Below, piece by piece: positions 1 to 9,142 of a DNA stretch of 25,281 nt (position 1 is the stretch's first letter; every line of letters begins with the position of its first letter). Where the stretch lies: NCBI GenBank assembly GCA_028876585.1, contig JAGWRL010000052.1, forward strand, positions 1 to 25,281. The letters are read 5' to 3'. A program made the position numbers and the translations under genes. Under the pieces are notes generated by a model. That model was not told the origin of the DNA. It saw only the letters and a list, made by a program, of their open reading frames with translations, and ran no database searches. This DNA comes from Pseudomonadota bacterium (lineage in GTDB: Bacteria > Pseudomonadota > Alphaproteobacteria > Rhizobiales > Beijerinckiaceae).

Positions 1-128
1 ATGCCGCGTCTCGTCGCCATGGCGGTTGAGGCGGCGGCGCGCGAGCCCGAGGCTTTGGGATCCTGCGCCTTCCGCTCGGAGCTGGCGGCGATGAAACACG
101 AAACCCAATATTCGAGGCTGTTTCGCTC

Positions 129-132
<4 letters not shown>
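1..132 (+). CDS. ureF: Urease accessory protein UreF, C-terminal end (partial)
   Basis: Only the last 43 codons are present; the gene enters from the left edge, so the ATG at base 1 should not be read as its start. UreF acts in the UreD-UreF-UreG complex that loads nickel into the urease active site. The visible tail ends in [13 protein letters not shown], the typical UreF C-terminus (RHETQYTRLFRS-like), which in the family contacts UreD/UreG. The stop overlaps the start of ureG in an ATGA arrangement, as expected for translationally coupled urease accessory genes. Confidence 0.85.
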
Positions 133-734
<602 letters not shown>

Positions 735-747
735 GGGGCTTGCAACG

Positions 748-764
748 GGCGCCAAGACGGCGCC
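748..764 (+). terminator. Short GC hairpin between ureG and the histidine kinase
   Basis: A 6-bp GGCGCC arm, a 5-base loop (AAGAC) and a second GGCGCC arm lie 14 bases after the ureG stop. There is no U-tract, so it is a weak intrinsic terminator at best. It could also be a processing or attenuation hairpin before the kinase, whose start is 14 bases downstream. The stem itself is plain to see; the terminator role is inference. Confidence 0.3.
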
Positions 765-777
765 TAATCGCGGCGAA

Positions 778-3700
778 ATGTTGAACGGAACCACCGTCTT
801 CGCCGCCGCGATCGGCTATGTGCTGGTCCTGTTCGCGGTCGCTTACTGGGGCGATCACGCGGGGCGCAAGTTCCTGGTCGGGCGCAAGCGCACGCTGGTC
901 TATGCGCTGAGCCTGGCCGTCTATTGCACCTCGTGGACCTATTACGGCTCGGTCGGGCTCGCCTCGGCGCGCGGCGTCGATTTCCTGCCGATCTATATCG
1001 GCCCCGTGCTCGCCATCGGCCTGGGGCATCGCTTCGTGCGCCGCATCGTCGAACTGGCGCGGGCGCAAAATCTGACCACGGTGGCGGATTTCGTCGCCGC
1101 CCGTTACGGCAAGTCGCAGCTCGTCGCGGCGCTGGCGGCGCTGATCGCGCTGATGGCCTCGGCGCCCTATATGGCGCTGCAACTCAAGGCGATCACGCAG
1201 ACGATGCTGCTGGTGATCGAATCGTTCGAGCGCGGCCGGCTGACGCCGCCGACCCCCTCGCCGGAATTCTCGCTCGCGGTGACGTTCCTGCTCGCGGTGT
1301 TCGCGATGGCCTTCGGCACGCGGCGGCTCAATCCGGCCGAGCGGCAGGACGGGTTGATGCTGGCGGTGGCGGCGGAATCGCTGGTCAAGCTGATCGCCTT
1401 CCTCGCCGTCGGCGCCTTCGCCGTCTGGGGCCTGTTCGGCGGGCTGGACGCGCTGTCGCAGATCGCGCAGCGGCCGGAGATCGCCGCCAGGGTCGGCTTC
1501 GCGCCCAATGCGGCGAACTGGATCGTGGTGACGCTGCTGTCGGCCAACGCCGCGCTGCTGCTGCCGCGCCAGTTTCACGTCGCCATCGTCGAGAACGCCG
1601 ATCCGCGCGACACCCGCGCCGCCGCGTGGCTGTTTCCGCTCTATCTCGTCGCCATCAACCTGTTCGTGCTGCCGCTGGCGGTGGCGGGGCTGGCGACCTT
1701 CGCGCCGGGCGAGATCGACCAGGATCTGACCGTGCTGGCGCTGCCGCTGCGCGCCGGCGCGCCGTTGCTGGCGCTGACGACGATGATCGGCGGCTTGAGC
1801 GCGGCCACCGCGATGGCGGTGGTGGAGAGCGTCGCGCTGGCGATCACCGTCTCCAACGATCTGGTGATGCCGATCCTGCTGCGAAGGCGGGCGGCGCAGG
1901 GGCGGGCGGCGGAGGGCGAATTCGGCGCGCTGGTGCTGTTCGTGCGCCGGGCGGCGATCTTCTTCGTGCTGGCGCTCGGCTACGCCTATGCGCGCCTCGC
2001 CAGCGACGCGGCGCTGGCCTCGATCGGGCTGTTGTCGTTCGCGGCGATCGCGCAGGTCGCGCCGGCCTTTCTCGGCGGCCTGTTCTGGCGCCGCGGCACG
2101 GCGGGCGGCGCGGCGGCGGGGATGATCGTGGGCTCGCTGGCGTGGCTCTATCTGCTGTTCCTGCCCTCGCTCGCCGCCGACGAAACCTTGCGACAGGTTT
2201 TGCGCGAGGGGCCGCTCGGGTTCGCCTGGGCGCGTCCGGCGGCGCTGGTCGGCTTCGCCTCGTCGGCCTTCGTCGGCGGCGTCGTGCTGTCGCTGGGCGC
2301 CAACATCCTCGCCTTTCTCGCCGTCTCGCTGCTGCGCCAGCCGACGCTGCTGGAGCGCACGCAGGCGCTCGGCTTCGTCGGCGACGAACCGCTCGCCAAG
2401 AGCCAGGCGTTCCGGCTCTGGCGCGCCTCGGCGACCATCGGCGACATCGAGGCGACGGTGGCGCGCTTCATCGGCGCGGCGCGGGCGCGGCGCTCGTTCG
2501 ATGCGCTGTTCTCCGAGCGCGGCGTCGATCGGCACGCCAGCGCCGAGGCGGACGCCATCGTCATCCGCCACGCCGAGCATCTGCTGTCGCCGGTGATCGG
2601 CGCCTCGACCTCGCGGCTGGTGCTGTCGCTGCTGCTGCGCCGGCGCGCGATGTCGGGCAAATCGGCGTTGAAGATGCTCGACGACGCTTCGGCGGCGATG
2701 CAGTCGAGCCGCGACACGTTGCAGCACGCGCTCGACCATGCGCGCCAGGGCATCAGCGTGTTCGACGCCAATCTGGCGCTGGTGGCGTGGAACCGCGCCT
2801 TCGCCGAATTGTTCGATCTGCCGCCGTCGATGCTGCGCGAGGGGTTCGGGCTCGATGCGATCGTGCGCTACAACGCGGCGCGCGGGGTCTACGGACAGGG
2901 CGCCTCGGACGATTTCGTCGCCGAGCGGATCGCCAGCCTGCTCGACCGCGACGAACCGACGCGGCTGCGGCTGCATCGCTCGCAGCGCGTGCTGGAGGTG
3001 CGCTCGGCGCGCCTGCCCGACGGGGGCATCGTCACCACCTACGCCGACATCACCCAGACGGTGGCGTTCGAGGACGAACTCGCCGCCGCCAACGAAAGCC
3101 TGGAGCGCCGCGTCGGCGAGCGCACCGCCGAACTGGAGCGCCTCAACGCCGAACTCGCCCGCGCCAAGACCGCCGCCGAGGACGCCAATCTGTCGAAAAC
3201 GCGCTTCCTCGCCGCCGCCGGCCACGACATCCTGCAACCGCTCAACGCGGCGCGGCTCTACGCCAGTTCGCTGGTGGAGACGGCGCCCGACGCGCCGACC
3301 GAAGAGCGGGTCCATCTCGCCCGCAATGTCGACGCCTCGCTGGAGGCGGTCGAGGAGATTTTGAGCGCGCTGCTCGACATTTCCCGGCTCGACGCCGGCG
3401 CCACCCGGCCGGAGATCGGCGACGTTTCGCTGGCCGAACTGTTCCGCCAGCTGGAGATCGAATTCACGCCGATGGCGCGCGCCAAGGGGCTGAAGCTGAC
3501 CTTCGTCGCCACGCGGCTCGCCGTGCGCTCGGACCGGCGGCTGCTGCGGCGGCTGTTGCAGAATTTCGTCTCCAACGCGATCAAATACACGCCGCGCGGC
3601 CGCGTTCTGGTCGGCGCGCGGCGGGCGGGCGACAGCGCGCGGGTCGAGGTGTGGGACACCGGCCTTGGCATTCCCGAGGCCAAGCGCGCGCGCGTGTTCG

Positions 3701-4299
3701 ACGAGTTCCACCGTCTCGATCAGGGCGCCAAGGTCGCGCGCGGGCTGGGGCTCGGCCTTTCCATCGTGCAGCGGCTGGGGCGGGTGCTCGACCATCCCAT
3801 CGGCTTGGCTTCGCAGCACGGACGCGGCTCGGTGTTCTCGGTCGAGGCGCCGCTGAGCCGCTCCGCCGTCGCCGCGCCGTCCGAGGCGCCGGCGCCGGAG
3901 CCGGCGGCGGCGCTCGATCCGTTGTCGGGCCTGCATGTGCTGGCGATCGACAACGAGCCGCGCGTGCTGGAGGGCATGCGGACGCTGATCGGCAAATGGG
4001 GCTGCACGGTCGCCACGGCGAGCGGGCTGGGCGAAGCGCTGACCCGGCTCGATCCGCCGCCCGACGTCGTGATCGCCGACTATCATCTCGACGACGGCGA
4101 CGGGCTCGCCGCCATCGCCGCCGTGCGGGCGCGGCTGGGGGCCGCGATTCCGGCGGTGCTGGCGACCGCCGACCGCAGCGTCGAGGTGCGCGACGCCTGC
4201 GTGGGGGCGCAAGTCGCGCTGCTCAACAAGCCGATCAAGCCGGCGCCGCTGCGCGCGCTGCTGACGCGGGGGTTGTCGTTGAAGGCGGCGGCGGAGTAG
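778..4299 (+). CDS. CbrA-like hybrid sensor histidine kinase (symporter-PAS-HisKA-HATPase-REC)
   Basis: A 1173-residue inner-membrane sensor. Residues 1 to about 520 form a multi-helix sodium:solute-symporter (SSS/PutP-like) domain with many hydrophobic segments. A PAS region covers about 645-765 (HARQGISVFDANLALVAWN) and a charged coiled coil about 770-805. The HisKA phospho-acceptor is His816 in AAAGHDILQPLNAARLY, a box typical of this kinase class. The ATPase domain has the N box (NAIKYT, about 930) and the DTGLGIP and GLGLGLS motifs. A C-terminal receiver (about 1053-1170) has Asp1101 in VVIADYHLDDG and Lys1151 in NKPIKP. All catalytic residues are present. Such kinases in other bacteria control carbon/nitrogen use; here the ligand is unknown. 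There is no obvious Shine-Dalgarno at this ATG, so the start is less certain than the frame. The cupin gene follows after 31 bp. Confidence 0.93.
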   Translation: MLNGTTVFAAAIGYVLVLFAVAYWGDHAGRKFLVGRKRTLVYALSLAVYCTSWTYYGSVGLASARGVDFLPIYIGPVLAIGLGHRFVRRIVELARAQNLTTVADFVAARYGKSQLVAALAALIALMASAPYMALQLKAITQTMLLVIESFERGRLTPPTPSPEFSLAVTFLLAVFAMAFGTRRLNPAERQDGLMLAVAAESLVKLIAFLAVGAFAVWGLFGGLDALSQIAQRPEIAARVGFAPNAANWIVVTLLSANAALLLPRQFHVAIVENADPRDTRAAAWLFPLYLVAINLFVLPLAVAGLATFAPGEIDQDLTVLALPLRAGAPLLALTTMIGGLSAATAMAVVESVALAITVSNDLVMPILLRRRAAQGRAAEGEFGALVLFVRRAAIFFVLALGYAYARLASDAALASIGLLSFAAIAQVAPAFLGGLFWRRGTAGGAAAGMIVGSLAWLYLLFLPSLAADETLRQVLREGPLGFAWARPAALVGFASSAFVGGVVLSLGANILAFLAVSLLRQPTLLERTQALGFVGDEPLAKSQAFRLWRASATIGDIEATVARFIGAARARRSFDALFSERGVDRHASAEADAIVIRHAEHLLSPVIGASTSRLVLSLLLRRRAMSGKSALKMLDDASAAMQSSRDTLQHALDHARQGISVFDANLALVAWNRAFAELFDLPPSMLREGFGLDAIVRYNAARGVYGQGASDDFVAERIASLLDRDEPTRLRLHRSQRVLEVRSARLPDGGIVTTYADITQTVAFEDELAAANESLERRVGERTAELERLNAELARAKTAAEDANLSKTRFLAAAGHDILQPLNAARLYASSLVETAPDAPTEERVHLARNVDASLEAVEEILSALLDISRLDAGATRPEIGDVSLAELFRQLEIEFTPMARAKGLKLTFVATRLAVRSDRRLLRRLLQNFVSNAIKYTPRGRVLVGARRAGDSARVEVWDTGLGIPEAKRARVFDEFHRLDQGAKVARGLGLGLSIVQRLGRVLDHPIGLASQHGRGSVFSVEAPLSRSAVAAPSEAPAPEPAAALDPLSGLHVLAIDNEPRVLEGMRTLIGKWGCTVATASGLGEALTRLDPPPDVVIADYHLDDGDGLAAIAAVRARLGAAIPAVLATADRSVEVRDACVGAQVALLNKPIKPAPLRALLTRGLSLKAAAE

Positions 4300-4330
4300 G
4301 AGGACGGCCTGGCGCGACGGAGACATCGAC

Positions 4331-4726
4331 ATGAGCGGAACAACGGAAGCCCTGGTCGTCAACCCTGACGAGCGACCGCGCGAGGCGTTCGAGGACGCGA
4401 CGCGGGGCGACGTCTCCTGGGTGACGTTCTTCAGCGGCGACCGGACGTCGACGGCGGACATGAGCTGCGGCCTGATGGAGGTCGCGCCGAACGGCGGCCA
4501 TCTGGCGGCGCATCGCCACGCCGAGTCCGAATTGTATTTCGTCGCCGAGGGGCGCGGAACCGTGACCATCGACGGCGTGCGGCGCGAACTGCGGCCCGGC
4601 GCGGCGGTGTTCATTCCCGGCGATGCGGAACATTCCGTCGTCAATGACTCGGACGCGCCGCTGAAGGTGTTTTACGTATTTCCGATCGGCAATTTCGCCG
4701 ATGTGGTCTACCGCTTCTCGGCGTGA
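4331..4726 (+). CDS. Small cupin-domain protein
   Basis: A 131-residue single-domain cupin. Motif 1 is intact: H61, H63 and E67 in AAHRHAESELYF, with G74 at the expected spacing. Motif 2 has H101 in PGDAEHSVVN, giving the usual 3-His/1-Glu metal site. Proteins of this size can be sugar-binding, isomerase-like or dioxygenase-like; the sequence does not decide which. It lies 31 bp after the kinase on the same strand and could be co-transcribed with it, for example as a small-ligand sensor or enzyme in the same response. The end (4726) is only 9 bp from the convergent gene's stop, leaving no room for a classical terminator. Confidence 0.85.
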   Translation: MSGTTEALVVNPDERPREAFEDATRGDVSWVTFFSGDRTSTADMSCGLMEVAPNGGHLAAHRHAESELYFVAEGRGTVTIDGVRRELRPGAAVFIPGDAEHSVVNDSDAPLKVFYVFPIGNFADVVYRFSA

Positions 4727-4735
4727 GCGGCGGCC

Positions 4736-5152
4736 CTATTGCACCTCGAACGCGGCCCACATGCCGTTGAGATACGGGCCGCGGGAGTTGCTGGTCACGA
4801 TATAGACCCCGGAGCGCAAATCCATCGTGGCGACGCCGGTGGATTGCGGCACGAGGTTGGGGATTCGGCCCACCGCGTCGTCGGCGTAGTCGAGATCGTC
4901 GCTGGCGCCGTTGCGCAGCAACAACTCCCGGCCGTCGCCTCTCATTGGCAATACGATGATCTCGCGCCCGGCGCGGGCGGACGCGTTCGTCACCTTCAGC
5001 GTGATCTTGCCGCGCGCCACCTTGCGCGGCGCGGCGCTGACGCCCTTTTCGCTGACGGTGACCGAGACGACGGATTGCGCCTTCGCTTCGTAGGTCGAGA
5101 CGGCGAACAGGCAGAGCATCGCCGCCAAAAGTTGCGTTTTCCGATCGGACAT
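4736..5152 (-). CDS. Exported cupredoxin-fold protein lacking copper ligands
   Basis: The chosen start gives 138 residues beginning MSDRKTQLLA; a longer in-frame start at 5221 would place 23 polar residues before a clear signal peptide and is rejected. Residues 5-25 form a Sec-type signal (hydrophobic LLAAMLCLFAVS, likely cut after AKA at 25). The mature part has the beta-rich pattern of small cupredoxins: KVARGKITLKVTNASARAGREIIVL, then a C-terminal GVYIVTSNSRGPYLNGMWAAFEV strand pair. In copper-binding relatives the segments read like N...HEfvv and C-x2-H-x4-M. Here the His is Arg63, the Cys is Ser123 and the second His is Pro126, while the GM at 130-131 is kept. The fold is inferred from pattern and the role is unknown. 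It is divergent from the enoyl-CoA hydratase gene. Confidence 0.7.
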   Translation of the reverse strand: MSDRKTQLLAAMLCLFAVSTYEAKAQSVVSVTVSEKGVSAAPRKVARGKITLKVTNASARAGREIIVLPMRGDGRELLLRNGASDDLDYADDAVGRIPNLVPQSTGVATMDLRSGVYIVTSNSRGPYLNGMWAAFEVQ

Positions 5153-5377
5153 GTGCGCTCGCGTTTTGGACTGGCTTGCGGCCGCGGGGCCGGAAGGGGC
5201 GGAGCGGGGAATCGCCCGCAACCCGTCCTTGCATCGCCTCGATCAGGCGTTTGAGGACGTGGCCGAGCATATCCACAAATGTGTCGACAGCTTGGTGAGC
5301 CCCGATTCCCATGCGCTTGTGCGCGGATGGATCGCGCTTGTAAGGAAGGGAGCGAGACGGATGCAGGGAGGCCCCGA

Positions 5378-6151
5378 ATGACCTACGAAAATATTCTGGT
5401 CGAAACCCATGGCAAGGTCGGGCTGATCCGGCTCAACCGGCCCAAGGCGCTCAATGCGCTGAGCCGGGGCCTCATTGGCGACCTGAATGCGGCGCTGCGC
5501 GGTTTCGAGGCCGACGCGGATATCGGCGCCATCGTGCTGACCGGCTCGGAAAAAGCCTTCGCCGCCGGGGCCGACATCAAGGAGATCGAGAGCCTGACCT
5601 TCGCCGACGCCTTCCTCGGCGACCCGTTCGTGGCTTGGGAATTCGTGACGAAAGTGCGCAAGCCGGTGATCGCGGCGGTGGCCGGCTTCGCGCTCGGCGG
5701 GGGGTGCGAACTGGCGATGATGTGCGATTTCATCGTCGCCTGCGAGACCGCCAGATTTGGCCAGCCCGAGATCAAGCTCGGCGTCATCCCCGGCGCCGGC
5801 GGCACGCAGCGGCTGACCCGGTTCGTCGGCAAGTCGAAGGCGATGGACATGGTTCTGACCGGCCGCATGATGGACGCGGCCGAGGCGGAGCGCTCGGGGC
5901 TGGTGTCGCGCATTCTGCCGGCGGAGAATTTCGTCGCCGAAGTGGTCAAGATCGCTGAGCAGATCGCGGCGCTCGGCGCGCCCTCGGTGCAGGCGGCCAA
6001 GGAGGCGGTCAACCGGGCCTATGAGACGACGCTGAGCGAGGGCGTGCTGTTCGAGAGGCGGCTGTTCTTCGGGCTGTTCTCGACCGAGGACCAGAGCGAG
6101 GGCATGCGCGCTTTCGTCGAGAAACGGCCGGCGGCGTTTAAGAATCGATGA
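5378..6151 (+). CDS. Enoyl-CoA hydratase (crotonase family)
   Basis: A 257-residue short-chain enoyl-CoA hydratase that would add water to 2-enoyl-CoA in beta-oxidation or related acyl-CoA breakdown. The oxyanion-hole segments [11 protein letters not shown] (59-70) and [12 protein letters not shown] (103-114) are intact. Both catalytic glutamates are present: Glu111 in GGGCELAM and Glu131 in [19 protein letters not shown]. The start at 5378 was chosen because GGGAGG lies 7 bases upstream and the family N-terminus (YENILVE) begins there; an in-frame ATG at 5279 adds a non-conserved extension. It is followed after 60 bp by the FAH-family gene on the same strand, which may be co-transcribed. Confidence 0.93.
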   Translation: MTYENILVETHGKVGLIRLNRPKALNALSRGLIGDLNAALRGFEADADIGAIVLTGSEKAFAAGADIKEIESLTFADAFLGDPFVAWEFVTKVRKPVIAAVAGFALGGGCELAMMCDFIVACETARFGQPEIKLGVIPGAGGTQRLTRFVGKSKAMDMVLTGRMMDAAEAERSGLVSRILPAENFVAEVVKIAEQIAALGAPSVQAAKEAVNRAYETTLSEGVLFERRLFFGLFSTEDQSEGMRAFVEKRPAAFKNR

Positions 6152-6211
6152 ATTGGCGGGCGGGCGCTGACATGCTAGAGCGGCGCCGGAACAACAACAG
6201 CGGGGACTGAC

Positions 6212-7048
6212 ATGAAACTCTTCCGTCACGGCGCCGTCGGCGCGGAGCGCGCCGGCGCGGTGGACGCCAACGGCGTCAAGCGCGACCTGTCGCTGCTCGT
6301 GCCCGACATCACGCCGGACTGGCTGTCGGCCGAAAAACTCGCCGCGCTGCGGGCGATCGATCTGTCGAAAATGCCAGTGGTGGCGGACGGGGTGCGGATC
6401 GGCGCGCCGGTCGGCGGCTCGCGCCAGTTCATCGCCATCGGCCTCAACTACGGCAAGCACGCGGCCGAGACGGGGGCGCAGTCGCCCAAGGAGCCGATCG
6501 TGTTCAACAAGGCGATCACCTCGATCCAGGGCCCCAACGACCATGTGACGCTGCCCGAGGGCTCCGAGCAGATGGACTGGGAGGTCGAACTCGGCGTGAT
6601 CATCGGGACGACGGCGCGGCGCGTGCCCAAGGACAAGGCGCTGTCCTATGTCGCCGGCTATTGCCTCGCCAACGACCTGTCCGAGCGGCATTGGCAGATC
6701 CATCGCGGCGGCCAGTGGGTGAAGGGCAAGAGTTTTGACACGTTCGGGCCACTTGGCCCGTGTCTGGTGACGGCGGATGAGGTTCCCAACCCGCAGGCGC
6801 TGCCGGTGTCGCTGAAGGTCAATGGCGTGATGCGGCAGAACAGCAACACCAGCGACATGATCTTCTCGGTCGCCGAGATCGTCGCGCATCTGAGCCTGTT
6901 CATGACGCTGCTGCCCGGCGACGTGATCGTCACCGGCACGCCGGAGGGCGTCGGCCTGGGGCAGAAGCCGCCGGTGTTCCTCAAGCGCGGCGACGTGATG
7001 GAACTCGACGGCGGCATCCTCGGTTCGCAGCGTCAGACGGTGGTGTGA
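6212..7048 (+). CDS. Fumarylacetoacetate hydrolase family protein
   Basis: A 278-residue FAH-superfamily enzyme. The catalytic domain starts near residue 72 (QFIAIGLNYGKHAAETG). The metal site is complete: Glu124 and Glu126 in MDWEVELGVIIG and Asp155 in CLANDLSERHWQ, followed by KGKSFDTFGPLGP and the C-terminal GDVIVTGTPEGVG. Members hydrolyse or isomerise acylpyruvates and 2,4-diketo acids (for example 2-hydroxyhepta-2,4-diene-1,7-dioate isomerase, 2,4-diketo-3-deoxy-L-fuconate hydrolase), and the exact substrate cannot be read from sequence. The start is preceded by an AGCGGGGAC Shine-Dalgarno-like stretch. With the upstream hydratase it may serve a catabolic route for aromatic or branched acids, which is inference. 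Confidence 0.9.
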   Translation: MKLFRHGAVGAERAGAVDANGVKRDLSLLVPDITPDWLSAEKLAALRAIDLSKMPVVADGVRIGAPVGGSRQFIAIGLNYGKHAAETGAQSPKEPIVFNKAITSIQGPNDHVTLPEGSEQMDWEVELGVIIGTTARRVPKDKALSYVAGYCLANDLSERHWQIHRGGQWVKGKSFDTFGPLGPCLVTADEVPNPQALPVSLKVNGVMRQNSNTSDMIFSVAEIVAHLSLFMTLLPGDVIVTGTPEGVGLGQKPPVFLKRGDVMELDGGILGSQRQTVV

Positions 7049-7093
7049 GCGCCAAGCTGCCGTTGCGGCGCCTCTCTTAACCGCCGCGCGCTA

Positions 7094-7115
7094 AACTCCC
7101 TCGCGCGAGGGAGTT
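7094..7115. promoter_or_regulatory. 22-bp perfect palindrome overlapping a ribosome-binding site
   Basis: The left half is AACTCCCTCGC and the right half is its exact reverse complement, with no spacer. The right arm contains GAGGGAG, the best Shine-Dalgarno match for the GTG start at 7122, 8 bases away. As DNA it could be an operator for a dimeric repressor. As RNA the arms would hide the ribosome-binding site, or act as a terminator stem for the upstream FAH gene, though no U-run follows. The symmetry is seen; the function is inference. Confidence 0.4.
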
Positions 7116-7121
7116 GTCGGG

Positions 7122-8196
7122 GTGCAGCGCACGGGCGTCGTATTTGTCGGTTGCGGCTACGTCGCCGATTCCTATCGGCAATGCCTTGATTTGCACGAGG
7201 AATTGCGGCTGGTCGGGGTCTATGACCGCGACCCGCAGCGGCTTTCGGCGTTCGCCGGCTATTGGGGCGAGCGCGCTTATCGCTCGCTCGACGAGGCGCT
7301 GGCCGAGCCGGACGCGCAAATCGTCGTCAATCTCACCAGCGTCGACAGCCATTTCGAGGTGACGCGCGCCGCGCGACGAGGCGCACGCGGCGGGGCGGCG
7401 GATCGCGGCCGCGCCGTGCAACGTGCTGGGCGAGAGCGCGCAGACGCTATGGAGGGCCGTGCGCGAGGGCCGGATCGGCGCGCAGCGCCTCGTCTACGCC
7501 GAGCTTGACGACGGCATGGTGCACAAGGCGGCCTATCGCGACTGGATCAGCCGCAGCGGCCGCCGTTGGCCGGCGCGCGACGAATTCGAGATCGGCTGCA
7601 CGTTCGAACATGCGGGCTACGCGCTGACGCTGCTGGCGGCGATGTTCGGCCCGGCGCGGCGGGTGACCGCCTTCGCCCGACTGATCGCGCCGGACAAGGC
7701 GACTGAGCCGCCGCTCGATCATCCCGCGCCCGATTTCTCGGTCGGGCTGGTCGAATTCGACGCCGGCGTGACGGCGCGGATCACCAATTCGATCGTCGCC
7801 CCCTACGATCACCGCTTCCGGGTGATCGGTGACGACGGCTCGCTCGAAATCCGCGAATTGTGGGACTATGCCAGCCCGGTGCGGTGGCGCCGCCCCGCGA
7901 TTTCGCGGCTCGCCCGCTTCGCCGAGCGCCGCTTCGGCGGCCTGCCCGCCGCCAAATTGCCGCCGGCGCGAAAATGCCCGCTGCCGCGCGGGCGCGGCCG
8001 GCCGACGATGGATTTTTTGCGCGGCGTCGCCGAACTGGCGCAGGCGATCCGGGACGAGCGGCCGTGCCGGCTCGACGCCGATTTCGCCGTGCATGTCGCC
8101 GAGGTGACGGAGCGGCTGCAACATCCCGAACGCTTTCCCGCCGGCGGGGCGGTCGCCAACGGCTTCGCGCCGATCTCGCCGATGTCCTGGGCCTGA
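7122..8196 (+). pseudogene. Gfo/Idh/MocA-family oxidoreductase, broken by deletion and frameshift
   Basis: The N-terminal Rossmann part reads normally from the GTG at 7122 (GVVFVGCGYVADSYRQCLDLH) to VNLTSVDSHFEVTRAA near 7370. The rest lies in another frame from about 7372 (RDEAHAAGRRIAAAPCNVLGESAQTLWRA) to the stop at 8196. Between the two, family members have about 20-25 residues including the EKP motif (G-K-H-V-x-x-E-K-P), whose Lys is catalytic; this stretch is absent. So the gene lost a segment and its frame, not just one base. The substrate-binding half is otherwise well preserved. Such enzymes in polysaccharide loci usually oxidise UDP- or other NDP-sugars. The 3' half could be translated from GTG 7423 but would have no cofactor fold. 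Confidence 0.85.
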
Positions 8197-8200
8197 GCGC

Positions 8201-9133
8201 ATGCACGCCACGTTGATCACCTGCTCGTTTCGCGGCGATCTCGACGTCTGCCGGCTGCTCTGCCGCAGCATCGACCTCTACGCCTGCGCCGATTTCGAGC
8301 ACCGGCTCTATGCGCCCGCGCGCGACCTGCCGCTGTTCGCCGATCTGGCGAGCGCGCTCCGGCGCATCGCAACGCAGGAGAGCCTGCTGCCGCGCTGGCT
8401 GTGGACGCTTCCGCTGCCGCGGCCAGAATGGCGCGAGCGGCTCGGATTGCCGCGCCGCAACGTCTATCTCAGCCTGTTGCACGGGCCGGTGCGCGGCTGG
8501 ATCGCGCAGCAGCTCATGAAGATTGCCGCCAGCCTCGCCGCCGACGACGAGATCATCGCGCATATCGACAGCGATTCCGCTTTGGTGGCCCCGCTGACGC
8601 TGGCGCATCTGCGCCGCGACGGGCGCACCCGGCTCTATGCCGGCGAAGTCGCCGAGCGCCACGCCGGCCACGCGCTCCGGTGCTCCGAAGCGGCGCGGCT
8701 GCTCGGCCTGCCGGCTGGCGATTATTACCGGGCCGAATATATCGCGCCGCTGGTGGTGTGGCGCCGCCCGGTGGTGCGGGCGATGGCGGCGCGCATCGAG
8801 GAGGCGACGGGCGGAGACTGGGCGCGCGCGCTCGCGGCGACGCGGCATTTCTCCGAATATGTGTTGTACGGCGTATTCGCGCGGCATGGGCTCGGCGTCG
8901 AGGCGGCCGGCCTGCGCGCGGAGGCGGGCAACCTCTCTCTGGCGCGCTGGGTCGCTTCCCTCGACGATCCCGCCGGGATCGACGAGTTTGTCGCGCAGGC
9001 GCGAGCCGATCAACTTGTCTGCTGCCTGAAATCGACGCTCGCGGTTTCGCTGCCAACGCGCGCGGCCGTCTACCGCTGCGCCGGCGAGGCGATCGCGGCG
9101 TTGCAGGCGCCAGCGCGCGACGTCGCGGCGTGA
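8201..9133 (+). CDS. DUF6492-family protein, probable glycosyltransferase-like
   Basis: A 310-residue protein starting 4 bases after the broken dehydrogenase. It has no signal peptide or membrane segment. Residues near 120 read IIAHIDSDSALVAPLT, a DxD-like motif after a hydrophobic strand, as in GT-A nucleotide-sugar enzymes. The opening ATLITCSFRGDLDVCRLLCRSID resembles the first strand and helix of such folds. I assign it to the DUF6492 type by this overall pattern and its place in a polysaccharide locus; a true transferase activity is not demonstrated. The reading frame is uninterrupted, in contrast to almost every neighbour in this locus. It converges on the outer-membrane barrel relic. 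Confidence 0.7.
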   Translation: MHATLITCSFRGDLDVCRLLCRSIDLYACADFEHRLYAPARDLPLFADLASALRRIATQESLLPRWLWTLPLPRPEWRERLGLPRRNVYLSLLHGPVRGWIAQQLMKIAASLAADDEIIAHIDSDSALVAPLTLAHLRRDGRTRLYAGEVAERHAGHALRCSEAARLLGLPAGDYYRAEYIAPLVVWRRPVVRAMAARIEEATGGDWARALAATRHFSEYVLYGVFARHGLGVEAAGLRAEAGNLSLARWVASLDDPAGIDEFVAQARADQLVCCLKSTLAVSLPTRAAVYRCAGEAIAALQAPARDVAA

Positions 9134-9142
9134 TCAGAGTTG

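Noticed and set aside
5151..5381. A 76-codon + strand frame ending in an ATGA overlap with the enoyl-CoA hydratase
   Set aside because: Third-position GC is lower than in real genes here, there is no ribosome-binding site, and it fills the divergent promoter region; the overlap looks accidental.
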